The translations under genes were made by a program, and so were the position numbers. A stretch of 16,308 bases of DNA from CAZQAA01 sp964591255 (lineage in GTDB: Bacteria > Desulfobacterota > DSM-4660 > Desulfatiglandales > Desulfatiglandaceae): contig CAZQAA010000176.1 of assembly GCA_964591255.1 (NCBI GenBank), positions 1-16,308 of the forward strand, given 5' to 3'. Positions 1 through 7,072 of the stretch are shown piece after piece. Within the stretch, counting starts at the first letter, position 1; every line of letters begins with the position of its first letter. The notes beneath the pieces were generated by a model. It was not told the DNA's origin, did no database searches, and worked only from the letters and a program-made list of their open reading frames with translations.

Positions 1-442
1 TCCCTGCAAAATTGGACATGGAGTTCAATAGCTCGTAGGCGTTCCTCATCTCCTTCTGTGCCTCAACAAGCTCCGTTACATCCTGAGCCTCGGCCACAAT
101 ATATTCCACTTTTTCCTGTTCACCAAAAACAGGCCTCAGGCTTAATTGAGCCATGATAAATCCATCCTTGACGCGAATCTTTTCTTTGTAGGATACAGTC
201 TTCCCGCCTGCGGCCTCGGATATGGCCGCCCTGAGTCGTTCCCGGACATCAATGTCATAAGAGAACCAGAAAGTCTCGCTGAAATGATGGTCGATCAGAT
301 CGACTTGCTCAAGACCCACAGCATCTGCCGCGGTCTTGTTAACCATGGTAAGTATCCCATTCGGGCTCAACCTTGCATTAAATGTTACAAGGTGATCAAC
401 ATACCGCCTAAGTTCGCTATGAATAGGCTCCTCTGTCTCCAT
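1..442 (-). CDS. PAS-domain sensor protein, N-terminal 147 residues (3' end outside window)
   Basis: The minus frame is open from an ATG at 442 to the window edge, so only the N-terminus is present. It reads METEEPIHSELRRYV, then a PAS-like fold (about residues 12-122) with the typical opening 'LSPNGILTMVNKTAADAVG', a middle segment 'KEKIRVKDG' and the closing 'EYIVAEAQDVTEL' that usually ends a PAS/PAC unit. This is followed by the start of a helix (VEAQKEMRNAYELL) such as links PAS to a histidine kinase, GGDEF or second PAS module. No membrane segment precedes the PAS, so cytoplasmic sensing is inferred. The ATG shares its A with the metG stop codon (TAATG), which implies translational coupling to metG. 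The output domain lies outside the window, so the signal and effector are unknown. PAS assignment is fairly sure; anything beyond it is not. Confidence 0.8.
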   Translation of the reverse strand, partial: METEEPIHSELRRYVDHLVTFNARLSPNGILTMVNKTAADAVGLEQVDLIDHHFSETFWFSYDIDVRERLRAAISEAAGGKTVSYKEKIRVKDGFIMAQLSLRPVFGEQEKVEYIVAEAQDVTELVEAQKEMRNAYELLNSMSNFAG

Positions 443-2352
443 TAGCTCACCTTGCTGCCAGGTCCGATCTCACTATCCGGACCTATAAGATGCAGACCTG
501 ATTCGTCCTGGGCAGCCAGCAGCATCCCCTGTGACTCAATCCCCATTAGTTTGACCGGTTCAAGATTTGCCACTACCACCACCTGCTTTCCCACGAGTGC
601 CTTTTCATCATAATGACCGGCAATGCCAGCCACAACAGTCTTTTCTTCTCCTATATCCACTGTCAGCCTGACAAGTTTTTTCGCCTTAGGTATGGGAACA
701 GCCTCTTTTATAGTTCCCACCCTGAGGTCCATTTTCTGAAAATCCTTGAAGGAAACGAGATCTGTACCACCTTTTGGAATATCCTTTCGGTCGACCTCCT
801 TTTTCGGTGCCTGTCCCTTCTTGATCTCGATCCGCGGAAAAAGGGCAGGGCCTTTTTTAACAGGCCCGCTACATGTCAGACTTCCCCACTCCCTTATATC
901 GTCTAACAGTATATCCCTCCCCTTTTTCGGGAGACTGAGCTGCTCCTGGATCGTTTCAGCGGATCCCGGCATAAAAGGCCACACCAGTACAGATATGATT
1001 TTGAGCGTTTCAATAATGTGAAAAATGACTGTTGAAAGACGGTCCCTGTCGGTTTTGGCCAGCACCCAGGGCGCCATTTTGTCGATGTACCTGTTTGCCT
1101 CGCCTATCACATCCCAGACGGCCATGAGGGCCTTGTGAAAGGCCAGGTCTTTCATAAGTGTAATATAAGAGTCAATCACATCCAGGGCCTTTTCCTTCAG
1201 ACGATCATCCGGATCAAGGGAATCGGAAGCCATAGGTAGATCACCATTGAAGTATTTATGGACCATGGTGAGACTTCGGCTTACAAGATTCCCCAGATCA
1301 TTGGCAAGATCTGCATTGGTCCTCGAAATCAGGGCATCTTCACTGAACTCGGAATCAAGCCCGAAGACCATATCCCTCAACAGAAAGTACCTGAATGGAT
1401 CAAGACCGTATATATCAACCAGATCCAAGGGCCTGACCACATTCCCGATACTCTTGGACATCTTTCCCTCGTTCACGTTCCAGTAGCCATGTACGTTAAG
1501 ATGCCGGTAGGGCGCAATCCCTGCCGATTTAAGCATGCAGGGCCAGTAGATGCCGTGTGGCTTGAGGATATCTTTTGCAATGACGTGCTGGGCATGGGGC
1601 CAAAAGAGCTCGAACATATCTCTATCCGGGTATCCCAGGCCGGAGACATAGTTTATAAGTGCGTCGAACCAGACATAGGTGACGAAATTATCATCAAAAG
1701 GGAGAGTTATCCCCCATTTAAGCCTGGACTTGGGTCTGGAAATACAGAGATCTTCCAAGGGATCTTTCAGGAAGGAGAGGACCTCGTTTCGATACCTTTC
1801 GGGTCTTATGAAGGCAGGGTTTTCCCGTATGTACTCAATTAGCCAGTCCTGATATTTGCTCATACGAAAAAAATAATTGGATTCTTTTACCACTTCAGGC
1901 CTGGTCAAGTGATCAGGACATTTTCCATCTAAAAGCTCCCGTTCCGTATAAAAACGTTCGCAACCCACACAGTAAAGTCCTTCATACTCGCTAAAATAGA
2001 TATCGCCATTATCATTGACACGGTTCAGAATAAATTTGACGGTTTCCTTGTGTAAGGGATCTGTAGTACGTATGAAATAATCGTTACTGATATTCAAACG
2101 GGGCCAGAGCTCCCTGAACATTTGGCTGATACGGTCCACGTATTGCTTTGGAGATTCACCATCCTTTTCAGCGGCAGCAACGATCTTGTCTCCGTGTTCA
2201 TCCGTCCCGGTAAGAAAAAAAGTTTCATATCCTGAAATTGTATAAAAACGATTGAGTACATCTGCCACTATAGTAGAATACGCATGACCGATGTGGGGTT
2301 CGGCATTTACATAATATATAGGCGTAGTTATATAAAATCGTTTTTCTGACAA
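442..2352 (-). CDS. metG: Methionyl-tRNA synthetase with fused C-terminal tRNA-binding domain
   Basis: Charges tRNA-Met with methionine in the cytoplasm using ATP. The 636-residue product has the class I HIGH motif (HIGH, residues 20-23) after the MetRS N-terminus 'FYITTPIYYVN', a zinc knuckle with C128, C131, C145 and H148, and a canonical KMSKS at 297-301 followed by IGN. A helical anticodon-binding domain follows. From about residue 532 to the end lies the OB-fold tRNA-binding appendix (FQKMDLRVGTI ... GIESQGMLLAA), as in dimeric bacterial MetRS. Length and order are normal for the family. The start is TTG: no in-frame ATG exists before residue 78, well past HIGH. A G-rich ribosome site lies in the last codons of ricT, whose stop is 7 nt upstream. 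The stop overlaps the next gene's ATG by one base. Confidence 0.97.
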   Translation of the reverse strand: MSEKRFYITTPIYYVNAEPHIGHAYSTIVADVLNRFYTISGYETFFLTGTDEHGDKIVAAAEKDGESPKQYVDRISQMFRELWPRLNISNDYFIRTTDPLHKETVKFILNRVNDNGDIYFSEYEGLYCVGCERFYTERELLDGKCPDHLTRPEVVKESNYFFRMSKYQDWLIEYIRENPAFIRPERYRNEVLSFLKDPLEDLCISRPKSRLKWGITLPFDDNFVTYVWFDALINYVSGLGYPDRDMFELFWPHAQHVIAKDILKPHGIYWPCMLKSAGIAPYRHLNVHGYWNVNEGKMSKSIGNVVRPLDLVDIYGLDPFRYFLLRDMVFGLDSEFSEDALISRTNADLANDLGNLVSRSLTMVHKYFNGDLPMASDSLDPDDRLKEKALDVIDSYITLMKDLAFHKALMAVWDVIGEANRYIDKMAPWVLAKTDRDRLSTVIFHIIETLKIISVLVWPFMPGSAETIQEQLSLPKKGRDILLDDIREWGSLTCSGPVKKGPALFPRIEIKKGQAPKKEVDRKDIPKGGTDLVSFKDFQKMDLRVGTIKEAVPIPKAKKLVRLTVDIGEEKTVVAGIAGHYDEKALVGKQVVVVANLEPVKLMGIESQGMLLAAQDESGLHLIGPDSEIGPGSKVS

Positions 2353-2359
2353 CTCTTGG

Positions 2360-3196
2360 CTACCCCCTTTTGCGATTATTTTTGTTCCTTTTTCTTACAA
2401 CATTGTTACCCAGATCTTTGGCCTCCACCTCCACCGTATCTCCTGATTCAAGCACAACGTTTAACGTTCCCTTCAGCACATTCTGACGAACGATCTTGCC
2501 CTCTCCCAATTCCGTAACAACCTTTTTTCCCACACCGGGAAGTCCCTTTCTTGTTCGCTCATAGTATTCATGTTCATATGTAAGACAGCACATAAGCCTT
2601 CCACACATCCCTGATATCTTACTGGGATTCAAAGAAATATTTTGTCCCTTTGCCATCTTTATGGTGACGGGAGCAAAATCTTCAAGGAAACTGGCACAAC
2701 AGAGGGAGCGGCCACACGTCCCGATTCCTCCTACCATTCCGGCCTCCTGACGCACGCCGATCTGCCTCATTTCGATCCTGGTACGAAATTTTCCTACCAG
2801 ATCTTTAAGGAGTTTTCGAAAATCCACCCTCCCGTCAGCAGTAAAGTAAATCACGATCTTACTACCGTCAAAAAGTCTCTCAACAGAAACCAAAAACATG
2901 GGTAAATTCCGTTCTTTTATCCTCAGGTTACAGTACGAATAAATCTCGTCTTCCAGGGCGCATCCTTCTTCGTATCTTTCAATCTCCTCCTTCACCGCCA
3001 GCCGGAAGATCTTTTTAAGGGGATGCTTAAGATTTTTCATGCCTCTCTCTTGTGGCTCTTCCACAACAGAACCTATGGTAGGACCGTCATCAGTCAAGAT
3101 TACCACCTTGTCCCCTTTTTTGAGAACAAAATGCCCGGCATCAAACTCGTAAACCTTGCCGCGACCTCTAAACCTGACTCCCACTACCTTACTCAT
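2360..3196 (-). CDS. ricT: RicT/YaaT-like PSP1-domain protein
   Basis: The 278-residue product belongs to the PSP1 C-terminal / YaaT family. The diagnostic part is the paired cysteine clusters TCGRSLCC (C161, C166, C167) and MCGRLMCC (C198, C203, C204), flanked by 'GGIG' and by 'LTYEHEYYE'. In Bacillus subtilis RicT these cysteines help the RicA-RicF-RicT complex hold iron-sulfur clusters, and the complex affects RNase Y-dependent mRNA processing. No RicA or RicF partner is visible here, so that role cannot be transferred; homologues in Gram-negatives commonly sit beside holB, tmk and metG. The ATG at 3196 directly abuts the holB stop (TAAATG) and metG starts 7 nt after its stop, so the genes are probably co-transcribed. 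The C-terminus is lysine/arginine rich (KRNKNNRKRG), which suggests nucleic acid contact. Family assignment is sure; function is inferred. Confidence 0.9.
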   Translation of the reverse strand: MSKVVGVRFRGRGKVYEFDAGHFVLKKGDKVVILTDDGPTIGSVVEEPQERGMKNLKHPLKKIFRLAVKEEIERYEEGCALEDEIYSYCNLRIKERNLPMFLVSVERLFDGSKIVIYFTADGRVDFRKLLKDLVGKFRTRIEMRQIGVRQEAGMVGGIGTCGRSLCCASFLEDFAPVTIKMAKGQNISLNPSKISGMCGRLMCCLTYEHEYYERTRKGLPGVGKKVVTELGEGKIVRQNVLKGTLNVVLESGDTVEVEAKDLGNNVVRKRNKNNRKRG

Positions 3197-4282
3197 TTAC
3201 ACCTCACACCGAAGCGTCTTCCATAGACTGAAGACTACATGCTCCATCACCAATGCTACATTCCTGTTTGCTTTCAGATCATGTTCAGCCTGTTCCAATA
3301 AAAACAAACTATGGATCAACTGATCCATAGTATAATCGCCAGCCCTTTTCCTCAAAACCTGCGTGAAGTCCACATTAATAATTAAATCAGCAGGGGCCTT
3401 TTCTGTCAAAACAAGCATATCCCGATACCATGACTCCCAGACAGCAAGCATATCAAGCAGACCGGGCGTCCCGTCGGCTGACACATTGAGGCCAAATTTT
3501 CTAACCTCATCTCCAGTTTCTAAGGCAATTTCAAATGCCTCATCCCTGGAACGCCCTGAAAGGCTGACAAGTTTTCCAAGCCATTGTTCCCTTCTCTCAA
3601 CAAAGCTGCCGTCACTCATAAGAATTGCCCGCCCCAGACTACCTGCGGAGATTCTGGCCAGTACCATTGCCGTTTCTTCACTCATACCTCTTTTCTTTAC
3701 AAGGTAATCCGTTATTTCATTTACCGAAAGCGGCCGAAATGGTACCCGCTGACACCGCGATACTATGGTAGGCATAAGGTCAAAAGGTTCTGTGACATTA
3801 AGTATGAAAAGATTACCGGGAGGTGGTTCCTCCAGGGTTTTCAAAAAAGAATTGGCTGCCTCCTTGGTCATGGCCTCTGCTCCCCTGATTACTGATATCC
3901 GGTATCTTCCCAGCGGAGGAAACCCGATCAGCCGGTTGAGCTCTCTGATCTGCTCGATCAGTATATTCCCTCCTCCCTTAAGTGATGAGACAGAAGGGGT
4001 ATATTGGATTTCCAAATGATCAGTTCCGTAACCAGACGCGATTATCAAAAAGTCGGGAGAATTGCCATCCAAGAGTCTCCGGCATGAGGCACAATTTCCG
4101 CAGCCTTCTCCTTCCACCGAATTCACACAGTTAATGGCCATGGCAAGTGCCAGCGCGGTACTGGTCTTTCCAACACCCCGAATTCCGCAAAAAAGATATG
4201 CATGGGGTAGCCTGTCCCTTCGCATTGCCTGCTTCAAAAATCTCTTGGCCCTTTGCTGCCCTATTACCCGGGAAAAAGACAT
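3197..4282 (-). CDS. holB: DNA polymerase III delta' subunit (clamp loader)
   Basis: AAA+ clamp-loader subunit that helps load the beta clamp at the replication fork. Numbered from the chosen start, it has 'VIGQQRAKRFL' at the N-terminus, a Walker A GIRGVGKT (33-40), a zinc module with C52, C61, C64 and C67, a segment 'GAEAMTKEAANSFLKTLEEPP' typical of DnaX/HolB proteins, and the SRC motif (175-177) used as arginine finger. A helical C-terminal collar follows. About 361 residues fits delta' and is too short for DnaX gamma/tau, although an intact Walker A is more DnaX-like than E. coli HolB. The reading frame extends 8 codons upstream, but the ATG at 4282 is preferred because AGGTGA lies 4 nt before it and family members begin close to the VIGQ segment. 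Position between tmk and ricT supports holB. Confidence 0.92.
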   Translation of the reverse strand: MSFSRVIGQQRAKRFLKQAMRRDRLPHAYLFCGIRGVGKTSTALALAMAINCVNSVEGEGCGNCASCRRLLDGNSPDFLIIASGYGTDHLEIQYTPSVSSLKGGGNILIEQIRELNRLIGFPPLGRYRISVIRGAEAMTKEAANSFLKTLEEPPPGNLFILNVTEPFDLMPTIVSRCQRVPFRPLSVNEITDYLVKKRGMSEETAMVLARISAGSLGRAILMSDGSFVERREQWLGKLVSLSGRSRDEAFEIALETGDEVRKFGLNVSADGTPGLLDMLAVWESWYRDMLVLTEKAPADLIINVDFTQVLRKRAGDYTMDQLIHSLFLLEQAEHDLKANRNVALVMEHVVFSLWKTLRCEV

Positions 4283-4298
4283 TTTCACCTGAAGTGAG

Positions 4299-4323
4299 TA
4301 TTTCAAAATTTAGAGTTGAAATA
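4299..4323. repeat. Perfect inverted repeat upstream of holB
   Basis: TATTTCAA and TTGAAATA form a perfect 8-bp inverted repeat around a 9-nt spacer. It ends about 8 nt upstream of the holB ribosome site, inside the 169-nt gap between tmk and holB. It could be an operator or an mRNA hairpin near the ribosome site. No convincing sigma-70 promoter was found in this gap, which otherwise holds nothing recognisable. Confidence 0.5.
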
Positions 4324-4451
4324 TTACATTGTGCCGATATTCTTTAGTATATTAGTACCGCCTGAGAAGAGGATCATATCGGTGTTTACCAAGGTATTTC
4401 ACTTTTCTTAACAGTCAGCTCAAACGTATAGAATGTATAGATTGTGCACGG

Positions 4452-5081
4452 TCAACCTATGAATGGTCTTATATGTTCGAATATTCTCATCCCTATTTCC
4501 GCTTCAGAACATGTTCCGTCTATCGTCACGACCCGTTTGGCATCCTCTGCTGCAATTGACAAATATCCCTTTCTTACCGCCTCATGAAAATCAATCGCCT
4601 CGCTTTCAAAACGTGCCTCAGACTCAAGGCCTTTATCTTTATTCCTTTTTAAGGCCCTTTCAAGACCAGTCTCAGCCGGCAGATCCAAGAGAAAGGTAAT
4701 ATCAGGCCTTATGCCAAACGTGGCCCTTTCATTCAGGATCCTTATCAATGAAATATCCTGGCCGCGTGCATATCCCTGATATGCTATTGTAGCATCAAAA
4801 AAACGGTCACAGACCACCCATTCTCCTCGACTTAGTCCCGGCTTTATTATCTCAACCACGTGTTGGGACCTGTCGGCAACATAAAGGAAAAGTTCGGCCA
4901 GGGGAGAGAGATCGCTGCTCTTGGAACTCAGAAGGATCTGCCTGATCAATCGCCCTGCTCTTGTCCCCCCCGGTTCCCGTGTAAGGATAGTCGAAATCCC
5001 GTTGGATTTCAGGCGTTCTACAAGATATCTTGCCTGTGTGGATTTGCCGCTTCCCTCTATTCCCTCAAAAGTTATGAACAA
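4452..5081 (-). CDS. tmk: Thymidylate kinase (dTMP kinase)
   Basis: Phosphorylates dTMP to dTDP with ATP for DNA synthesis. The 209-residue protein opens 'MFITFEGIEGSGKST' with the P-loop at 7-14, then the REPGGT motif (35-40) and the DR motif (D92-R93) in 'VCDRFFDATIAYQGYARG'. A lysine/arginine-rich LID segment (ERALKRNKDKG) is also present. Length is normal. The start codon is TTG at 5081: two codons upstream is an in-frame stop (TAA), and no Met precedes the P-loop, so TTG is forced. AGGG about 10 nt upstream may serve as ribosome site. It lies upstream of holB with a 169-nt gap, so the two need not share one transcript. A terminator-like hairpin separates it from the carboxyltransferase gene further upstream. 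Confidence 0.96.
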   Translation of the reverse strand: MFITFEGIEGSGKSTQARYLVERLKSNGISTILTREPGGTRAGRLIRQILLSSKSSDLSPLAELFLYVADRSQHVVEIIKPGLSRGEWVVCDRFFDATIAYQGYARGQDISLIRILNERATFGIRPDITFLLDLPAETGLERALKRNKDKGLESEARFESEAIDFHEAVRKGYLSIAAEDAKRVVTIDGTCSEAEIGMRIFEHIRPFIG

Positions 5082-5137
5082 TCTTTATACCCTAGAATTT
5101 GTGTTAGACCTGAACTAACCTAACAGCAAGGAAAGCC

Positions 5138-5168
5138 AAAGCGGCCCACATTATTCGTGGACCGCTTT
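5138..5168 (-). terminator. Terminator-like hairpin after the carboxyltransferase gene
   Basis: AAAGCGGCCCAC and GTGGACCGCTTT pair over 12 positions with a 7-nt loop. The single non-Watson-Crick position is a U-G wobble in the minus transcript but a C-A mismatch in the plus transcript, so it is more stable on the minus strand. It lies about 100 nt past the 5272 stop codon and upstream of tmk. The U-tract after the stem is short (UUU, then GG), so termination strength is uncertain. Confidence 0.5.
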
Positions 5169-5271
5169 TAGTGCCGGACATAAAGACATTGATAAACAGG
5201 AACAACTGACAAAAGGGATGCAGGCTGCTCAACTGGTCCGACTGGCTTTCTCCTTATACCGAGGCTATCAT

Positions 5272-6723
5272 CTATTTCCCTTTCTGGTCATCGTTACGGC
5301 CCCGGGGCCTTACCTCAGGTGGCATCTCCTCCAATCCATATTTCCATTTGAGGAACTGCTCTCCAGTGGTAGGGTACAGGGCATAAATAAGGAGATCAAA
5401 ATCGTCCTTGGCCAAATCGCCTACCTTCTCTCTGGCCTTATCCAATTCCGGCTCCAGATAATCGGCCGCACGTCCGGTTACGGGGGTATTGCCACGCTTG
5501 TATCCTGCAAGCACCTTTTTCTGGACCTCCGGATCAACCGGTGTGGGCGTCCTGCCATACAAGCCGTACACAAGATCCTTGACTTCATTGGTCACCATCT
5601 TGTACCTGCCAAAAAGTACATTCAGGACCGATTGGACACCTACAATCTGGCTCGTAGGTGTCACCAGTGGGGGCGTACCAAGTTCCTTGCGCGTAACCGC
5701 CACATCTTCATACACCTCCGGAAGGCGATCCAGGGCCTTGGCCTCCTTGAGCTGGCTCACCAGGTTGGATATCATGCCGCCCGGGACCTGATGTACCAGC
5801 ACCCCCGTATCAATCACTGACATTCTGTGTTTTGCGAGATAGTCCCCATAGTTAGGAGCAATACCTTCCAAATATTCTCCCAATTCAAGGAGGAGGTTCA
5901 AATCAAACCCCGGGTCCCTGACAGTCCCGTAGAGGGTAGCTACAATGGGGTCTACTGCGGGCTGTGACGTCCTCAATGCAAATGGAGCCAGACATGTATC
6001 AATTATATCCACACCAGCCTTGATGGCTTCCAGATATACCATGGAGGCCATACCACTCGTATAGTGAGTGTGCAGGTGGATCGGAATCGTGATCACCTTC
6101 TTCAATTCTGTGATCAGTTTTGCTATATCGAGCGGCGCCATAATACCGGCCATATCTTTAAGACACAGTGTGTCTGCACCCATATCCTGAAGCTCTTTGG
6201 CCTTGGCAATATAATACTCCAGATTGAACACTTCACCACCCATGCGCCTCTCGGTCAATGAATAACAGATAGTCCCCTGGAAATGCTTGCCGTTGGCCTT
6301 GATACGCTCCACCACTGTCTGAAAATTCCTAAAGTCGTTCAGGGCATCAAACACCCGAAAGATGTCCATTCCCGCTTCACATGTCTTGTCCACAAACAGT
6401 CTGGCAACATCATCCGCATAATTACGGTATCCCACCAGGTTCTGCCCCCTGAGTAGCATGGAAACAGGAGTCTTCTTTATATATTTTTTCAGGGTCCTGA
6501 TCCGCTCAAAAGGGTCTTCCCCCAAAAATCTATGCATGGAATCAAAGGTCGCTCCGCCCCATACCTCCATAGCCCAGAAACCCACACTATCCATCTTTTC
6601 GGCAAAAGGGATCATGTCTTCTGTCCTCATCCGGGTGGCGAGCAAAGACTGATGCCCGTCACGAAAAGTAGTATCCTGGATCTTGATAGGATTCCTCGGT
6701 CCTTCCTCTAAAAAAATGTCCAT
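5272..6723 (-). CDS. Carboxyltransferase subunit, pyruvate carboxylase B / oxaloacetate decarboxylase alpha type, without biotin domain
   Basis: Moves a carboxyl group between biotin and pyruvate/oxaloacetate or a related 2-oxoacid. The 483-residue product starts with the hallmark 'IQDTTFRDGHQSLLATRM' and has 'ALNDFRNF', the CLKDMAGI segment with the active-site lysine (K189) and the metal site HLHTH (H218, H220) of the HMGL-like TIM barrel. The conserved PYC/OADA domain ('HQVPGGMISNL') occupies the second half. It ends after 'WKYGLEEMPPEVRPRG' with no biotin attachment motif (MKM), so a separate carrier protein and partner subunit must be encoded elsewhere. PycB, OadA and transcarboxylase 5S subunits cannot be told apart here, so no symbol is given. 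The ATG at 6723 is chosen over a longer frame because GGAGG lies 6 nt upstream. It has its own promoter and stands alone. Confidence 0.9.
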   Translation of the reverse strand: MDIFLEEGPRNPIKIQDTTFRDGHQSLLATRMRTEDMIPFAEKMDSVGFWAMEVWGGATFDSMHRFLGEDPFERIRTLKKYIKKTPVSMLLRGQNLVGYRNYADDVARLFVDKTCEAGMDIFRVFDALNDFRNFQTVVERIKANGKHFQGTICYSLTERRMGGEVFNLEYYIAKAKELQDMGADTLCLKDMAGIMAPLDIAKLITELKKVITIPIHLHTHYTSGMASMVYLEAIKAGVDIIDTCLAPFALRTSQPAVDPIVATLYGTVRDPGFDLNLLLELGEYLEGIAPNYGDYLAKHRMSVIDTGVLVHQVPGGMISNLVSQLKEAKALDRLPEVYEDVAVTRKELGTPPLVTPTSQIVGVQSVLNVLFGRYKMVTNEVKDLVYGLYGRTPTPVDPEVQKKVLAGYKRGNTPVTGRAADYLEPELDKAREKVGDLAKDDFDLLIYALYPTTGEQFLKWKYGLEEMPPEVRPRGRNDDQKGK

Positions 6724-6750
6724 TATAAACCTCCGATTATCTGATATGAT

Positions 6751-6773
6751 TTTCACAGTAACTATATGTGAAA
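6751..6773. promoter_or_regulatory. Putative operator palindrome over the carboxyltransferase promoter
   Basis: TTTCACA-N9-TGTGAAA is a perfect 7-bp inverted repeat. It completely covers the -10 box of the minus-strand promoter and the expected start of transcription, the position expected for a repressor site. The regulator is unknown. The arm order is the reverse of a CRP site (TGTGA-N6-TCACA), so CRP is not implied. Confidence 0.45.
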
Positions 6774-6790
6774 CATGACTTTCCGGTCAA
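6761..6790 (-). promoter_or_regulatory. Sigma-70-type promoter of the carboxyltransferase gene
   Basis: On the minus strand TTGACC (6785-6790) is the -35 box and TATAGT (6761-6766) the -10 box, 18 nt apart; each matches the consensus at five of six positions. Transcription would start near 6753, giving a leader of about 30 nt that contains the GGAGG ribosome site at 6730-6734. Confidence 0.65.
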
Positions 6791-6872
6791 GAAAATTTGA
6801 ATGGGGCAAATATGTTAACCACAAAACGGCCTTGTATGAATTTTTGTTTTGTTCTAAGACTTAGGCTATCAT

Positions 6873-6919
6873 GGGCCTTTTGACGGAAAGATAGTACAGG
6901 CCCTAAGCTGTTTTTTTTT
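6873..6919 (+). terminator. Possible hairpin plus T9 tract (terminator or attenuator)
   Basis: GGGCCT (6873-6878) pairs with AGGCCC (6898-6903), and nine T follow at 6911-6919. The loop is 19 nt and there are 7 nt between stem and T-run, both poor for an intrinsic terminator. An alternative fold pairs CTTAG (6860-6864) with CTAAG (6903-6907) and CTATC (6866-6870) with GATAG (6890-6894). Competing folds would fit an attenuator, but a promoter guess also overlaps here. Confidence 0.3.
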
Positions 6920-6922
6920 GCC

Positions 6923-6969
6923 GGGTGCAATGCGGAAGACTTACTGAAAAGATGAATCTACGTGCACCC
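6923..6969. repeat. Long-range inverted repeat in the xseA leader
   Basis: GGGTGCA (6923-6929) and TGCACCC (6963-6969) are perfectly complementary, with a 33-nt loop. In a plus-strand leader they would form a 7-bp stem about 100 nt before the xseA start. No known riboswitch class was recognised. Confidence 0.4.
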
Positions 6970-7004
6970 TTTCAAATCTGAAGCAACTCCTTATGACATA
7001 AATG

Positions 7005-7033
7005 TAACTTGTAAACCATTACAAAACAAGTTA
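7005..7033. promoter_or_regulatory. Nested inverted repeats upstream of xseA (operator candidate)
   Basis: TAACTTGT (7005-7012) and ACAAGTTA (7026-7033) form a perfect 8-bp inverted repeat with 13 nt between. Nested inside is a second perfect repeat, TTGTAA-ACCA-TTACAA (7009-7024). The element lies 40 nt before the xseA start codon. It may be a regulator site or an mRNA hairpin; the regulator is unknown. Confidence 0.45.
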
Positions 7034-7072
7034 GCGTTTATGGGAAAATTATAGTTCGGGAGATATAAGGCC

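Larger units (their letters stand above)
6724..7072. other. Divergent intergenic control region (carboxyltransferase / xseA)
   Basis: This 349-nt gap has no credible protein gene. The left end holds the minus-strand promoter and palindrome of the carboxyltransferase gene. The centre (6844-6919) holds overlapping short complementary segments and a run of nine T. The right part holds a 7-bp long-range inverted repeat (6923-6969) and nested inverted repeats just upstream of xseA (7005-7033). Two weak plus-strand promoter guesses are TTGTTT-N17-TATCAT (6844-6872) and TTGACG-N18-TAAGCT (6880-6909); neither is convincing. A small RNA or a structured xseA leader is possible but not demonstrated. Confidence 0.6.

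Noticed and set aside
146..445. Plus-strand ORF of 99 codons
   Set aside because: It lies antisense to the PAS-domain gene, whose minus frame gives a recognisable domain; the plus product has no recognisable motif.
1258..1842. Plus-strand ORF of 194 codons
   Set aside because: Antisense shadow of metG. The minus frame holds the full synthetase with HIGH and KMSKS.
4283..4306. Extra 8 codons at the holB N-terminus
   Set aside because: They fall in the inverted repeat and ribosome-site region; the ATG at 4282 has AGGTGA at proper distance and matches the usual family N-terminus.
5218..5820. Plus-strand ORF of 200 codons
   Set aside because: Antisense shadow of the carboxyltransferase gene; no ribosome site and no recognisable motif.
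6880..6909. TTGACG-N18-TAAGCT as the xseA promoter
   Set aside because: The -35 box is good, but the -10 box matches only three of six positions and it overlaps the hairpin region; kept only as a weak guess.
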